Below, piece by piece: positions 18,572 to 29,240 of a DNA stretch of 64,000 nt (position 1 is its first letter; each line of letters starts with the position of its first letter). A program made the translations under genes and the position numbers. The DNA comes from Aurantiochytrium sp. KH105 (lineage: Eukaryota; Sar; Bigyra; Thraustochytrida; Thraustochytriidae): NCBI GenBank assembly GCA_003116975.1, contig BGKB01000075.1, forward strand, positions 101,799-165,798, given 5' to 3'. Below the pieces are notes generated by a model. It saw only the letters and a list, made by a program, of their open reading frames with translations, ran no database searches and was not told the DNA's origin.

Positions 18572-21500
18572 ATGACCGCATCGGAGAGAAGATCTGCGCG
18601 CAAACGCACTGCGACCACGTGGTTTGTGGCAGGCCCTTCAAAGCGCGTGGCAGCTGAAGGGGACGAGGGAGAAAGCTCCGAGGACGACGATTTTGCAAAC
18701 GATAGTGAGCAAGAGACGACAAAGACCTCGCAAAAGTCTCGCAGCAAAAGTAGCGCCAAGACAAAAACGACAAAGTCGACGTCCAAGTCCAGGGGCAAAA
18801 AAAGCAAGAATGGCGCCCAAACAATGGAGTATGGCGAGATCCTCGCCGCTCTCGCAGATGACGGCGTCTCCATCACTCAACTTGTGCGCGAAATCGTCCA
18901 GGACGAGTCATCGACGCCAGAAAGTATCTCCGTCAGACTCGTAGGCTTTTTGCTCGAGTGCGCCGGAACCCCCGCCGACACGGTGCGCTCGGCCCTTCGC
19001 GACCAAGACGAGGCTCCCGATGAGAACGATATTGTTGAAATCGAAAAGGATGAAGTCGACGACATCGCAAGCGACATTGCTTCTGATCGCAAGAGCTTCT
19101 TCGACAAGTACCCCTTGCAACATTGGAAGCAATTTTCCAGCAAATTTGCGCGATTCTGGGAAGCACTCATCGCAGAGAGCGACACGACGCTCTCCCTCAT
19201 CGACGACTCAAGCGCCTTCTATCAAGTGCTTCCCGCGCTTGTACGCTCAGTCGTTGCTCTCTCCGTGGGTCCAATGCTTTCTTTTCGCCACACGGCTGTG
19301 GAAACTGCGGCCCACCTCGGCAAAGCCCTTCTCAGTCTCTTCAATGCCGAACTCGTCAAACTCTTCAAAGTGGTCAAGCAGCTTGCCAGCAAGGTGAAGC
19401 GTGCCTCTCCGATGGAAAAGCTCGTCAAAGACTTGAAACGGACCCTTGCTGGGCTTCTCGAGCCCACAAGCAAGTTCTTGTCCACCGCGCCCATCGACAA
19501 GGCACTTGAGGCGATCGCTTCCGCTGCAAGTAAGTCGCAGAAGCCGGTGGCCGACTTGGCAACCTCATGCCTGCGCATGACCGCCTCCCTCAAGCGTCTC
19601 AATGGCATGGCGCAACAGCTTTTCAATGGCATGTTTCACAGCAAGGTGAACAACAGGTGCAAGGATATTCACGATGAAGTTCGCCTCGCGTCTTTGCACG
19701 TCATCGAGGCTTTCATGCAGCAGGACCCTGTTCATTTTATTTGGATTGCTCGCGTTCATGTGGACCGTCTTTTAAGCGACCGTAGCCCTGCAGTCCGCAA
19801 GAAGGCGTGCGAGGTGTGGAGGGTGTGCATGCTTTCCGCAGGTCCGGCGCAGGACCTTGAGCTCGATGCGGCGGATCGGAAGCGCTCCGACCAAAGCCTC
19901 TTGAAGAAGAAGAGTGACTGGGCCTCCAGAGCCCTAGCCGACGAGCTTGGGGGACCTCTCCTGTCTGATGTAAACGCGGGCGTTATCGAGTCCGCGATTC
20001 GGGCGGTCTCTGCCATTTTCGAAGTCAACCGGAAAAGCGTCGAAATGTCGACGGAGCAGGCCGTCGAGCGCTGTCTCTGCTACATGGATACCGCCGAGGA
20101 GAGCCTTGCTGGGGTGAGACTAGCTGCTGCGGAATTTGCGCTCAAGAGCCGGCCCGAGCTTGTTGGTGATGCCCGCGCGAGCGGGTCGGCACGAACGGGG
20201 GCTGCCGGCCTCGCGCAGGCGCGTCTGCAGCTTGCGAGCTTGCTCGAGCTTCTCGCAAACCTCGCAGGGTCGCGTCAAGGTAGCAAACGCGCTTCAACCG
20301 ACAAAGACAACAATGATGACGGGAACATGGAGGAAGACGATGATGAACTCGACGACGACGACGACGACGACGATGAATATGACGACGACATTGACAGCGA
20401 AATTGGGTATGAGGAATTGAGGGAAATGGCTGCCAAGCCACGCATTTTGCCGTTCGAGATTCTTGCCAAAGTTGTGCAAGCCTTTTGGGCGCTACCCGAG
20501 TGCGATTTTTTGCGTAACTGGGAGGCGCAGTGCAACATGCTGCAAAGCTACGGCGAGAACAACGTGTCGGGAAATCTTGGCGCGCTCCGTGCTCAGACGC
20601 TGGCAGGAATCATTCGCGCGGCCTCGGACTGCATTCCGGAGCAGTCTGGAGCTTCAGGCAAGTCAGCGCGCGGCGGGAACCGACGCAAGAGTCTGTCTGC
20701 TGCTGCCAAAAAGGACGCGACTACTATGGCGCGCGCTCTTCACGAGGCTGTTGAGCGATCCCTCACGGACCTCGTCGTAACGTTTCGGGCAGAGCCGGCC
20801 GTGTTGCGCAACCTCATCCCGCTTTGCGCCAAGCTCGATCTTGCTCTGTACACTCGCGATTCGCAGCGCAAGAAACTCGCCAAACTCACCAAGTCGCTCT
20901 CGCAAGTCTTCTTACAGCACATGGATCCTGTCTTGCTGTTCGAGACTGGCCGCATCCTCGCTGGAGTGCTCGCATCGAGCGAGACGAGCCCCGTGGGCAA
21001 GGAAGCCAAAACGATTCTGGCCGAGATGCGCACAGGCGTGCACGCAAGCATCGCCAAAGCCGGAGAGCAGTTCAAGGACGGGGCGGCCGACGAGGAAACC
21101 TGGACGGCGCTTGCGAATGGCGTGCGGCGGATTGGAATGCTACTTCGGGTCGATGCGGAAACGGAGCCGCTGGAGATTGAGACGCAAAACAATGTTTGCA
21201 ATGCCCTCTGCACGTGCGGGCGCAAGGAGGCCGTGCTCCTCGCAGATGGACTCGTGGCGCTTCAGCTGGACCTTGTCGCGGCCTTTCGCGCAGCCGCTTC
21301 TGCCTGTGAAGACAAGGAGAAGCTCGAAAGTGCTTGTGCGGATGTTGTGCGACGTCGCGACGCACTTGCGCGTGTCCTGGAGCACGTTTTCGACACGTAC
21401 GATAGCCCGCGCAAGTTGCAGCAAGCAGCAATTGCAACCTTGATGGACATGCGCGTCCTTTGCGCGCGACGTCTGGAGTCCACTGCGCTGCACGCACTTG

Positions 21501-22750
21501 CGTGGCGACCATCCAAGCCTCTCGTTGCGGCCGCAGATGCAGCCACGCGGAGCTTTGTGGATCGTGCTGCCAAGGCGGGAAGCCGGCAGCAACCAAGCAT
21601 GGAGATGCAGCGACTGCTCGTCGCCCCAGCCGTGCGAAGCGCTATCTATTCTGGCAGTGCCCTCGCCGGCTACTTGGTCGCCCAAGCAGGACACGGAAAC
21701 CAGGACCTTGATGATGCCGCTGACGTTCTTCAAAACACTGCCCGCAAGTCTGACACCGAGTCTCTCATGGTGATGCAGCACGAGGCTCTTCGCGTTTCTT
21801 TCGTGGCCCAAGACAAGGATGGAAACGGTCGCGCCGAGGAGGACGAAAATGACGAGGGCGATGAAAAGGGACTCTTTGCGAGAGCTGCCTCTCTAGCCAG
21901 GGATATTTCCGCTCGTGCGCACAACTGCCCCGAACGCATGGCGCCGCCGCTCATTGCCGCGCTGGAGGAGGACTTTGCCTTTGCCCTCGCTGCAACCGAC
22001 GACAATGCCTCGCTCCGTCGCGTGGGCTTTCTCGCACTGCTTGTGCCATTTGTGCGCATTCTCAAGCCACATCAGCTCCATGACGTTCGTCAAGTTTGGT
22101 CAGCGCAGATCAATGAGAGCACCTCGCAGGCTAGTGCAATCATGAAACTCCTCTTGAGCGAAGACGAGCCCAACGGAGATCTCGACGAGAATCTCGTGAG
22201 ACGTGGACGTGCTGCGTTCCGTGATCTCGAGGCGGCACTGGGCGTCCGGACGCAGACTGGCGCAAAGAGTGACAAGGATGGGGACGTCGTTGTCGATGAT
22301 GACGATGATGATGACGACGAAGAAGAAGAAAGTGACATGGAGGAAAAGAACGAGTCCAAGTCCTCTTCAGCTTCTCGTCGTCGCTCTGCAGCCTCGTCGC
22401 AAAGCTCCAAACGCCGAACGCCAAAATCTCGCCAGTCTTCCACATCGACTTCTTCTGCGCGCAAACGCCGCAAGGTCGTGAATGATGGCAAAGACGGAAA
22501 TGAAGAAGAAGAAGATGATGATGATGTCAGCGCTCGCGAGATTGAAAAGAATCTCTTTGCCGCAAGTGACTCCGAGACAGGTCGAACGGCCTCTCGTATG
22601 GGGCCGCAAGAAGACGCCTTATTTTCCGAGAGCGGTGTAGGAGCCCACGAGTCTGCACATCCCGGCGACGAAGATGAAGACGATGTCAGCAACGACGAGG
22701 CCGTCAAAGGTGTGCGGCCGCGTCGCCGCTCCGGCCGCATGGCTGCCTAA
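18572..22750 (+). CDS. Cohesin subunit STAG/SCC3 (stromalin)
   Basis: ATG at 18572, 1392 residues, one exon. The N-terminus is Lys/Ser/Glu-rich (nuclear). Residues about 220-330 correspond to the STAG domain, with PMLSFRHTAVETAAHLGKAL recalling the RHT motif of the family. The segment DEVRLASLHVIEAFMQQDP followed by DRLLSDRSPAVRKKACEVW matches the stromalin conservative domain that binds the RAD21/SCC1 kleisin and CTCF-type ligands. The remainder is HEAT-like helical repeats interrupted by an Asp run (about residues 585-610), and the tail is a long acidic/basic disordered region ending RRRSGRMAA. The protein would act in sister-chromatid cohesion in the nucleus. Length is slightly above human STAG1/2 (about 1230-1260 aa). 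Confidence 0.8.
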   Translation: MTASERRSARKRTATTWFVAGPSKRVAAEGDEGESSEDDDFANDSEQETTKTSQKSRSKSSAKTKTTKSTSKSRGKKSKNGAQTMEYGEILAALADDGVSITQLVREIVQDESSTPESISVRLVGFLLECAGTPADTVRSALRDQDEAPDENDIVEIEKDEVDDIASDIASDRKSFFDKYPLQHWKQFSSKFARFWEALIAESDTTLSLIDDSSAFYQVLPALVRSVVALSVGPMLSFRHTAVETAAHLGKALLSLFNAELVKLFKVVKQLASKVKRASPMEKLVKDLKRTLAGLLEPTSKFLSTAPIDKALEAIASAASKSQKPVADLATSCLRMTASLKRLNGMAQQLFNGMFHSKVNNRCKDIHDEVRLASLHVIEAFMQQDPVHFIWIARVHVDRLLSDRSPAVRKKACEVWRVCMLSAGPAQDLELDAADRKRSDQSLLKKKSDWASRALADELGGPLLSDVNAGVIESAIRAVSAIFEVNRKSVEMSTEQAVERCLCYMDTAEESLAGVRLAAAEFALKSRPELVGDARASGSARTGAAGLAQARLQLASLLELLANLAGSRQGSKRASTDKDNNDDGNMEEDDDELDDDDDDDDEYDDDIDSEIGYEELREMAAKPRILPFEILAKVVQAFWALPECDFLRNWEAQCNMLQSYGENNVSGNLGALRAQTLAGIIRAASDCIPEQSGASGKSARGGNRRKSLSAAAKKDATTMARALHEAVERSLTDLVVTFRAEPAVLRNLIPLCAKLDLALYTRDSQRKKLAKLTKSLSQVFLQHMDPVLLFETGRILAGVLASSETSPVGKEAKTILAEMRTGVHASIAKAGEQFKDGAADEETWTALANGVRRIGMLLRVDAETEPLEIETQNNVCNALCTCGRKEAVLLADGLVALQLDLVAAFRAAASACEDKEKLESACADVVRRRDALARVLEHVFDTYDSPRKLQQAAIATLMDMRVLCARRLESTALHALAWRPSKPLVAAADAATRSFVDRAAKAGSRQQPSMEMQRLLVAPAVRSAIYSGSALAGYLVAQAGHGNQDLDDAADVLQNTARKSDTESLMVMQHEALRVSFVAQDKDGNGRAEEDENDEGDEKGLFARAASLARDISARAHNCPERMAPPLIAALEEDFAFALAATDDNASLRRVGFLALLVPFVRILKPHQLHDVRQVWSAQINESTSQASAIMKLLLSEDEPNGDLDENLVRRGRAAFRDLEAALGVRTQTGAKSDKDGDVVVDDDDDDDDEEEESDMEEKNESKSSSASRRRSAASSQSSKRRTPKSRQSSTSTSSARKRRKVVNDGKDGNEEEEDDDDVSAREIEKNLFAASDSETGRTASRMGPQEDALFSESGVGAHESAHPGDEDEDDVSNDEAVKGVRPRRRSGRMAA

Positions 22751-23183
22751 ACTCAAAAAAAGAAAGAAAAAAGGCAGCCAAACCCTTCTGCGTTACCTTT
22801 GCGAGCACCCGCCGCCGGTCTCAGTTGTCCTCCCGCTGTAAAATCATGAAATATCACTCTCTTTTCTCCCTGAGACCCGGGTCCGAACCGATGTCGGGGT
22901 CATCTCGCTCGCTCTTCAATCTCCTCGCCACTCGCTTTCACTTTGTTCATCACCGGCTCACCTAAATCAAGTAGCTCGTGACCCTCCCTCACGCAGAAGT
23001 TTGTTCGGCGCGTGGGCAAGCGCATGGGTGCAGGCAAAGATGTGTGCGGCAGCGTCATCGATTCGTCAAACCAATCCTTGATCAAACCATTCATTCATTC
23101 ATACATTCATTCATTCATCCATACATCGTCAATCAGATCAGACCAGGTCGATCGATCGGCCTCGGTTCGTTCCGGCTGGGAAG
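22751..23183. other. Intergenic region with an ATTC repeat
   Basis: Between two rightward genes. A short (ATTC)n microsatellite lies at 23089-23119, about 65-95 bp before the kinase start, so it is probably in the 5' UTR or core promoter. No gene seen. Confidence 0.5.
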
Positions 23184-24578
23184 ATGCTCACGGGGAAGCA
23201 GGCGACCGCTAGAGCTGCGGAACGCGCGCGAGCACGGCTGGCGCGAACGTGGCAGCCTCGACGATGGATGAGCGCTGGTGAGAATGACGCAGGAGCACCG
23301 CCGCCTTACGTGACGTACCTGCGCAAGATGGCGCGGCTCAAGGCGACGCCGGTGAGCCTGGAGAACCTCTTTCGCTTTGGCAAGGCCTCGTATGGCGACA
23401 AGACGCAGCGCTTGCGAAACGCACAGTTTCTTCACAACGAACTCCAGATTCGTATCGCGCAGCGCGTCGTCGAGCTCGAGCAGCTGCCGCTAGGACTGCC
23501 GTACACAACGCCCATTAAGAGCGTCATCGGGTGGTACCAGGACTATTTCGACCGCGTTGCAGAATCCCCCTTTCCGCAGTCCGAGGAGGACGAGGAAGAC
23601 TTCTCGGACATGCTCCGCTTCATACTGCAAGATCATAACGAGGTTATTGAGACGACCTCGCGAGGCGTGCTCGAAGTTCGTGCAAACCTCAAGGGCTTTT
23701 CGCTTGACGACCAACGTGTCGTGGACACTGTGCTCAACCGTTTCTATCTTGCTCGCATTGGCCTCCGCTTCCTCATCGAGCATCACATTACCAGCCGCGA
23801 AACCCAGCCAGGTTATGCGGGAATTATTCAAAGTCGCTGCAAGCCAGTCGAGATCCTTCAGGACGCGGCCCTCGACGCGGCCATGCTCTGCGAGCGGATA
23901 CACGGCGTGGCCCCGCGCATAGAATGCCGTCAGCTCCATCGAAAAAGAATGCGCAAGTCCGTTGAGATGGAGTGCAACGGCGACCTCGACACGGACGAGG
24001 ACATCACCTTTACATATGTTCCAGGCCATCTTCGCTACATGCTGGGTGAAGTCTTAAAGAACGCTTTTCGTGCTGTCGCCGAATTCGAAGGTCCCGTTGA
24101 CGACGAGGATCACTTGTCGCCCATCGAGGTGACCATTGTAGAGGGCCCGCATGACGTGGCCATTCGCGTAAGCGATCGTGGAGGTGGCATTGCGCGACCC
24201 AAACTTCCTCTGATTTGGAGCTACCTGCACTCCACGGCCAAAGATCCCCGAATCCAGGACGAGCTTCTCGCGGATGGTCGAACTTCGCCCATTCTTGCTG
24301 GATACGGTGTCGGTCTACCACTCAGCAGACTTTACGCTCGTTATTTCGGTGGAGACCTTGACATCAAGTCCCTCGAAGGGTATGGCACGGACACTTATTT
24401 GCACCTCAGTCGTCTGGGCGACAATTGCGAAAATCTGCCACCGAGCGTCATGCGTTCGCCTGCCGAGGGCGACTCGAGCTTGCCTCGAGGGGCTTCCAAC
24501 CTTTTCTTTTTTGGCGACCGTCGATCCTGGAAAGAAAACGTTCTCGTCGGCAACGCCGATCCATATTACGAGGCATGA
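23184..24578 (+). CDS. Mitochondrial pyruvate dehydrogenase kinase-type protein (PDK/BCKDK family)
   Basis: 464 residues from the ATG at 23184. The first 30 residues are Arg/Ala-rich without acids, a mitochondrial presequence. The family-specific histidine segment HNEVIETTSRGVLEV begins at His151. The GHKL ATPase boxes follow: N-box GEVLKNAFRAV (Glu289, Asn293), G1 SDRGGGI, G2 GYGVGLPLSRLYARYF, and the closing LEGYGTDTYLHL. The wording LPLSRLYARYFGGDL and LEGYGTD is nearer to PDK than to branched-chain BCKDK. The enzyme phosphorylates the E1-alpha subunit of pyruvate dehydrogenase in the matrix and switches the complex off. The loop between residues 325 and 345 is variable in the family. Confidence 0.9.
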   Translation: MLTGKQATARAAERARARLARTWQPRRWMSAGENDAGAPPPYVTYLRKMARLKATPVSLENLFRFGKASYGDKTQRLRNAQFLHNELQIRIAQRVVELEQLPLGLPYTTPIKSVIGWYQDYFDRVAESPFPQSEEDEEDFSDMLRFILQDHNEVIETTSRGVLEVRANLKGFSLDDQRVVDTVLNRFYLARIGLRFLIEHHITSRETQPGYAGIIQSRCKPVEILQDAALDAAMLCERIHGVAPRIECRQLHRKRMRKSVEMECNGDLDTDEDITFTYVPGHLRYMLGEVLKNAFRAVAEFEGPVDDEDHLSPIEVTIVEGPHDVAIRVSDRGGGIARPKLPLIWSYLHSTAKDPRIQDELLADGRTSPILAGYGVGLPLSRLYARYFGGDLDIKSLEGYGTDTYLHLSRLGDNCENLPPSVMRSPAEGDSSLPRGASNLFFFGDRRSWKENVLVGNADPYYEA

Positions 24579-25159
24579 TCTCCGCGAAACTACAATGCTT
24601 CGATCGCAGTCGTCATCAGCATCACCAAGCTATCGAGAACATACCACGAGTTGACTCATGTCGCTCATTTCATTCATCACAACCTTCATTCCTCTCTCCC
24701 TCCCTCTCTCCATCTCTCCATCCTTCCGTCCATCAATGTCTCTCTCTCTCTCGCGCGCGCGCGCGGGTCCGCTCTTGGCTTCTTCTGGCCCCGCGAACGT
24801 AAGAACCTGAGCCAAAGTAAAAGTTGCGAGCTTGGTCGCGATCACCGGGCGGGCGGAGACAAGTGGACTTGCTGCCGCACTCGCGCCATCCCGCCAGTCG
24901 CGAGGCCCAGCGCGGGCGAGTCTCTATCGCCTGCTCACTTGCTTGCTAAACAGCTCCAGCTCGCCCGTGGTTGTGGCAGTGGCTGCTACCATCCTGGATG
25001 TCGCACACCCCCTTCTCTTCTCCTTCCTTTCTCGAGCGTGCAGTGCGAGTCCCGTCCCAACAACTCGAAGTTCTGTACCTTCCCGGCCGTCCACAATGGG
25101 CCGCGGGAGAAAGCAGCTGCTGCAGACACCAATTCTCCGGATCGCCGGCGACCAGCAGC
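24579..25159. other. Intergenic/5' region of the carnitine acyltransferase gene
   Basis: Holds the 3' end of the kinase transcript and a strongly pyrimidine-rich block (CCTCTCTC-type) at about 24690-24755 followed by a short CG-alternating run. The frame of the next gene stays open back to 24971 with an alternative ATG at 24998; this part looks more like 5' UTR. Confidence 0.4.
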
Positions 25160-27322
25160 ATGGGCAACGCGAACAACACGCGCCTCGGGCGCGCCGGCAA
25201 GAGCAGCAGCCGAGCAGGACCCCCGGTGGCGGCGGCGACGGCGGCGGCTCGGGCTCGAGATGCTGCGGGACCAGCGATGGCGGCGACCAAGGCGACCGCT
25301 GCTGCTGCCGCGCCTGCCGCACAGACGCGTGGGGATGCACACGTCGCGCGGAAGCCCGAAGTGGCCTCAGAAGGGACATTTCGCTACCAGGAGGAGCTCC
25401 CCAAACTGCCCGTGCCGGCGCTCGAGGCCACATGCGAGCGCTTTCTTGCCACGGTAAGACCGCTGCTGTCGAGCGAGGACATGGCGGAAACCGAGCAAGC
25501 TGTGCAAGCCTTTCTGGACGACCAAGGCCCGGGCATCCAGGAGGAACTCCTTGCCTACGCGGAGACCCAGGATAACTACGTGGATGCCTTTTGGGACGAT
25601 GCCTACCTCAAGTATCTCGTACCTGTCGTGGTGAACGTGAATCCGTTCTTTGTGCTGGAGGACGATCCGTCGTCTGCTCGCAACGACCAGATCCAGCGCG
25701 CCGCGCATCTCACGCTCTCGATGCTCAAATTCGTCAAGGCCGTGCGCAACGAGACAATGGCTGTCGATATGGCGCGCAAGACACCGCTCTGCATGTCGCA
25801 GTATCGTAAAGTCCTGGGCAGTGCCCGCATTCCAGGTCGTGGAGACGAGGGGGATCGCATCGAGACGTTCACAGACTCTACGCACATTGTCGTCATGTGC
25901 CATGGTCAGCTCTACTACTTTGACGTCGTCACCGCGAGCGGAGACCTTTTGGGCTCTGTCGAGAGCCTAGCAAGCACCTTTGAGCGGATTCGAGCGAATG
26001 CGGCGTGTGTGGACGCTCGCAAGGCTCAGGCGTCCTCGGTCGGAGCCCTTACTGGTGAAGAACGAGCGGTGTGGGGCGAAGTTCGCGCAGAACTGGAGGC
26101 TCAGGATGAAAATAATGCCTCTTCGCTGGCTCTCATCGACGCTGCGCTCTTCGTCGTCTGCCTCGACAACTGCTCGCCTACGACGGCGCAAGAGACATCG
26201 GCAAACGGTCTTCGCGGCCTCAGCGTTGTTGACGCTGCCGGCGTCCAGCGCGGAACGGTATTCAATCGCTGGTACGACAAGCTCTGCGTGATTGTCTGCG
26301 AGAATGGGTCTGCCCAAATCAACTTCGAGCACACACCTGCAGACGGACATTCTGTTCTGCGTATGGTCAGTGATGTCTTTAGCGACAACATCATTCGATA
26401 CGCACAAACGATTAGTGGCAAGCTGGCTGTGCCGAGTGTGCTCAAGAGTGTCCGTTTCGATGCCAAGAAAAGCACGAGTGCCACAACGCAAGGTGCCCAA
26501 GACGACACCGAATACACAACGTTGCCCCGCAAACTCGACTTTGTGCTCGACGACGCTCTTTCGCAAAGCGTTGCGAGCGCGCAGGAGCGACTTGTGCGTT
26601 ATGTGGAGCCTTTCAAGATTGCCTGCCTTGAGTACAAGGACTACGGGAAGCGTTTCATCGTTTCGCAAAAGCTAAGTCCTGACGCTTTTGTGCAAATGAG
26701 CATGATGGCAGCGCTGTATGCAGTGACGGGCGAGCTATCGAATGCGTATGAGTCAGTCATGACCAAGGCTTTTCTCCTTGGACGGACAGAAGCAGGGCGA
26801 CCGGTCACGCCTGAGGCCAAGCGCTTTGTCGAGATGTTCTACAGCATTGAGGTCTCTCCAGAGGAGAAGTTGCAAGCCTTGGAGCAGGCAACCAAGGCTC
26901 ACTCGGCAATGACCCGTCGCTGCAGCCAGGGCGAAGGCGTCGATCGCCATCTCTACGCGCTCAAGTGTCTCTGGGCGCTCCAGCACCCGGACGAGCCTGT
27001 GCCCGAGATCTTTTCCTCGGCTGGATATGCCACACTTGGCGAGACAATTTTGTCTACAAGTAATTGTGGCAATCCGGCGCTCAAACTCTTCGGCTTTGGC
27101 CCTGTTTCGGAGCACGGGGTGGGCATTGGGTACATTATCAAGGACCAGGGAATATCTCTGACGCTGTGCAGCAAGTCAATCCCTGTCGATGACATGAAGG
27201 ACACGATTGAGGCCTTTCTCGATGAGACTCGTTCTTATTTGCTCAAGACGCGCCGCAGCGGGTCTTTTCGGCCAGCAAGCAACCGCGTGCGCCGCTCGGG
27301 TCGTCCAGGCACCTTTGTCTAA
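25160..27322 (+). CDS. Carnitine O-acyltransferase
   Basis: Choline/carnitine acyltransferase family. The start is placed at the ATG at 25160 (MGNANNTRLG), giving 720 residues; an in-frame ATG at 24998 would add 54. After an Ala-rich leader the domain opens with FRYQEELPKLPVPALEATC, continues with VNVNPFFVLEDD, and has the catalytic histidine in NFEHTPADGHSV (His391 from this start). Downstream are KRFIVSQKLSPDAFVQMSMM, a family-typical substrate segment, and the LSTSN motif followed by FGFGPVSEHGVGIGY. The enzyme moves acyl groups between CoA and carnitine for transport across mitochondrial or peroxisomal membranes. There is no C-terminal SKL-type signal (ends PGTFV). Acetyl versus long-chain specificity cannot be decided by eye. 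Confidence 0.9.
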   Translation: MGNANNTRLGRAGKSSSRAGPPVAAATAAARARDAAGPAMAATKATAAAAAPAAQTRGDAHVARKPEVASEGTFRYQEELPKLPVPALEATCERFLATVRPLLSSEDMAETEQAVQAFLDDQGPGIQEELLAYAETQDNYVDAFWDDAYLKYLVPVVVNVNPFFVLEDDPSSARNDQIQRAAHLTLSMLKFVKAVRNETMAVDMARKTPLCMSQYRKVLGSARIPGRGDEGDRIETFTDSTHIVVMCHGQLYYFDVVTASGDLLGSVESLASTFERIRANAACVDARKAQASSVGALTGEERAVWGEVRAELEAQDENNASSLALIDAALFVVCLDNCSPTTAQETSANGLRGLSVVDAAGVQRGTVFNRWYDKLCVIVCENGSAQINFEHTPADGHSVLRMVSDVFSDNIIRYAQTISGKLAVPSVLKSVRFDAKKSTSATTQGAQDDTEYTTLPRKLDFVLDDALSQSVASAQERLVRYVEPFKIACLEYKDYGKRFIVSQKLSPDAFVQMSMMAALYAVTGELSNAYESVMTKAFLLGRTEAGRPVTPEAKRFVEMFYSIEVSPEEKLQALEQATKAHSAMTRRCSQGEGVDRHLYALKCLWALQHPDEPVPEIFSSAGYATLGETILSTSNCGNPALKLFGFGPVSEHGVGIGYIIKDQGISLTLCSKSIPVDDMKDTIEAFLDETRSYLLKTRRSGSFRPASNRVRRSGRPGTFV

Positions 27323-27667
27323 AATGTCCACGGGGAAAAAGGAAAAGGAAAAAGCTTCAGTTTCGTCGACGGCATCACCGAAATCACGTACACGCTTTTC
27401 ATCCCTGCCGTCTGCGATGCATTGTGGCAGGCCCGGCGGCAAGGGTAGCCATGGACAGGAAGGCCACCACCATGATTGTATTGCATCTTCCATTTTAGCG
27501 TAGAAGCGCGCACCTAGGTAGACCTACCTCTTCACTTTCGTAAAGGCCTACACTTTTCCATTCCTTAGAATTTTTTTTATAACGTTTAAACATTCGAGCG
27601 CTTGTGCGCGCGTGGGTATACGGGGCGTTGGGGCCGCTTGACTGTGCGTGCAATAATTACGAGAGAA
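27323..27667. other. Convergent 3' intergenic region
   Basis: Between the 3' ends of the acyltransferase and LIM genes. T-rich near 27570. No gene seen. Confidence 0.45.
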
Positions 27668-28837
27668 TTAATGGCTCGACACTTTGAGACTCTTGAGGTC
27701 CTGCGAGAGCTTGGCGCACCATTCGTCAGACTCGAGGGCCTTGGCCGTCTGCACGGCAAGCTCCTTCTTCAAATGTGCATTGGCCTCTGTGAGCTTTTCG
27801 TTTTCCTCTCGCAGGGACTCGGTGCGGAGCTGCAAGAGACTGATTTTCTCACGAGCCTCTGCAAGCTGCTGACGAAGGTCAGCGGAGTCGTCTTCCGACT
27901 CGTTCGCAGGGTTCGTGGCAAGGCCATTCGACATGGGCAAGTCTGAGACCGACGTCGTGCGGCTGCGCGAAGGAGACGTGGCGTCCACGGAGGCGTCGGC
28001 CTTGGAGGAAGTGGAGGAAAAGGAGGAGGTAAGTCCAGAATCGATCTTGGTCGGCAGCTTCTTCGGCGCAGTCTTTTCCTGCGCCGCCGGAAGGCTACTG
28101 GGCAGTTTGACACTGGTGCGCTTGGTAGAAGAAGGAGCCGGTGTCTGTTCCTCTGCTTTCTTGTCAAAGCTGCTTGGAAGCTTGACACTCGTGCGCTTGC
28201 TCGAGGATGTAGCTTCGCTGCTGCTTGAGTGCTTGAGTTTAAGCGCTGGAGGAGCTTCTCCTACGGATTCCTCATCCTCGTCCTCCTCTTCTTTCTCGTC
28301 GGCGCTATTGGAGGCCACCTGCTGGTACTTTTGCATACGCTCCTTGAGCGAGAGATACTTGCCGCTCGACTTTTTCGGCGAATCCTCTTTGCAAGAATTG
28401 TCGGCCTTGAAGACAGGCTCAGGGGCGGGGGCCGCGGCCTTTTTGGGCTTGTCCGCTTTCGACTCTGTCGTCTTCAGCGTCTTACTCGCGGTGTTCGCAG
28501 GCGAAGGCGCCGAGGTCTTCAGAGCGGCAGCTGCGGCGGTCTTTTCCTGTGCGGGGGGCACCATGCTGGCAAAGGCGCCAGACTCCTTCTTCTTGAACTC
28601 GTCTCCCCCGAACACCGAGTACTTTCCACCTGCAGTATGGAAGAGTTCGATAAAGTGCGTCTTGCAGTACAACTTATTGGAGACCGCCGCAAAGTTCGAC
28701 AGCGTCAGCTGCCGCTTGCAGTGCGCGCATTTGAAGCACGACTTATGCATGATGGTCTTGTCCACCTGAAGCTCCTCCAGCTTGTACACGGTCTTATCGC
28801 AGCACGCGCATTTCGTGCTCCCGCCGCCGAACTTCAT
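27668..28837 (-). CDS. LIM-domain protein with C-terminal coiled coil
   Basis: 389 residues, ATG at 28835-28837. One LIM domain with all eight zinc ligands visible: Cys10, Cys13, His31, Cys34, Cys37, Cys40, Cys58 and His61, of the CRP/CSRP style but with only one copy. The middle (about 90-310) is Ser/Lys/Pro-rich and contains a short motif repeated three times (TSVKLPSS-type: KRTSVKLPSSFDKK, KRTSVKLPSSLPAA and a looser third). The last 60 residues (LRQQLAEAREKISLLQLRTE and onward) form a coiled coil. Single-LIM proteins with such tails usually bind actin cytoskeleton or adhesion partners. A (GCAGA)n tract lies 225-300 bp upstream in sense orientation. Confidence 0.85.
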   Translation of the reverse strand: MKFGGGSTKCACCDKTVYKLEELQVDKTIMHKSCFKCAHCKRQLTLSNFAAVSNKLYCKTHFIELFHTAGGKYSVFGGDEFKKKESGAFASMVPPAQEKTAAAAALKTSAPSPANTASKTLKTTESKADKPKKAAAPAPEPVFKADNSCKEDSPKKSSGKYLSLKERMQKYQQVASNSADEKEEEDEDEESVGEAPPALKLKHSSSSEATSSSKRTSVKLPSSFDKKAEEQTPAPSSTKRTSVKLPSSLPAAQEKTAPKKLPTKIDSGLTSSFSSTSSKADASVDATSPSRSRTTSVSDLPMSNGLATNPANESEDDSADLRQQLAEAREKISLLQLRTESLREENEKLTEANAHLKKELAVQTAKALESDEWCAKLSQDLKSLKVSSH

Positions 28838-29062
28838 CTTGCCTCGTCTCTTTCCTCAAAATCGAGGTCCCAATCAACAACCTCTTGCTTTGCGTCCGTC
28901 GCCTCCTTGCCGTTGCGGCTTCGCGCGGCCCAGGCCTGGCCTGCCTGGGACCTCCTCCACCTTCTCCAGCTCGCTCCGGCGTCGCGCGCACGCGCGTCTT
29001 CCGCGCGCGCTCCTGCTGCCTTCGCCGCTGCCTTCTCCCGCGCGCCGCCGCTCTCCCCGCGC

Positions 29063-29134
29063 GCTGCTCTGCTCTGCTCTGCTCTGCTCTGCTCTGCTCT
29101 GCTCTGCTCTGCTCTGCTCTGCTCTGCTCTGCTC
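29063..29134 (-). repeat. (GCAGA)n pentanucleotide tract upstream of the LIM gene
   Basis: About fourteen near-perfect TCTGC units on the plus strand, i.e. GCAGA in the LIM coding sense, 226-297 bp before its ATG. It is the longest such tract in the window. Confidence 0.9.
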
Positions 29135-29240
29135 CGCTCTCCGCTCTGCTCGATCGATATCCGCCTCCTGCCTGCCGATCGATCGCCGCGCTCTCCTCGC
29201 CTCCTGCCTCGCCGCCGCCTCGCGGAGCCTCGCGCCGCGG

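Noticed and set aside
24971-25159. Starting the carnitine acyltransferase further upstream
   Set aside because: The first codon of the open frame is not ATG, and the stretch resembles 5' UTR; the ATG at 24998 remains possible but less likely.
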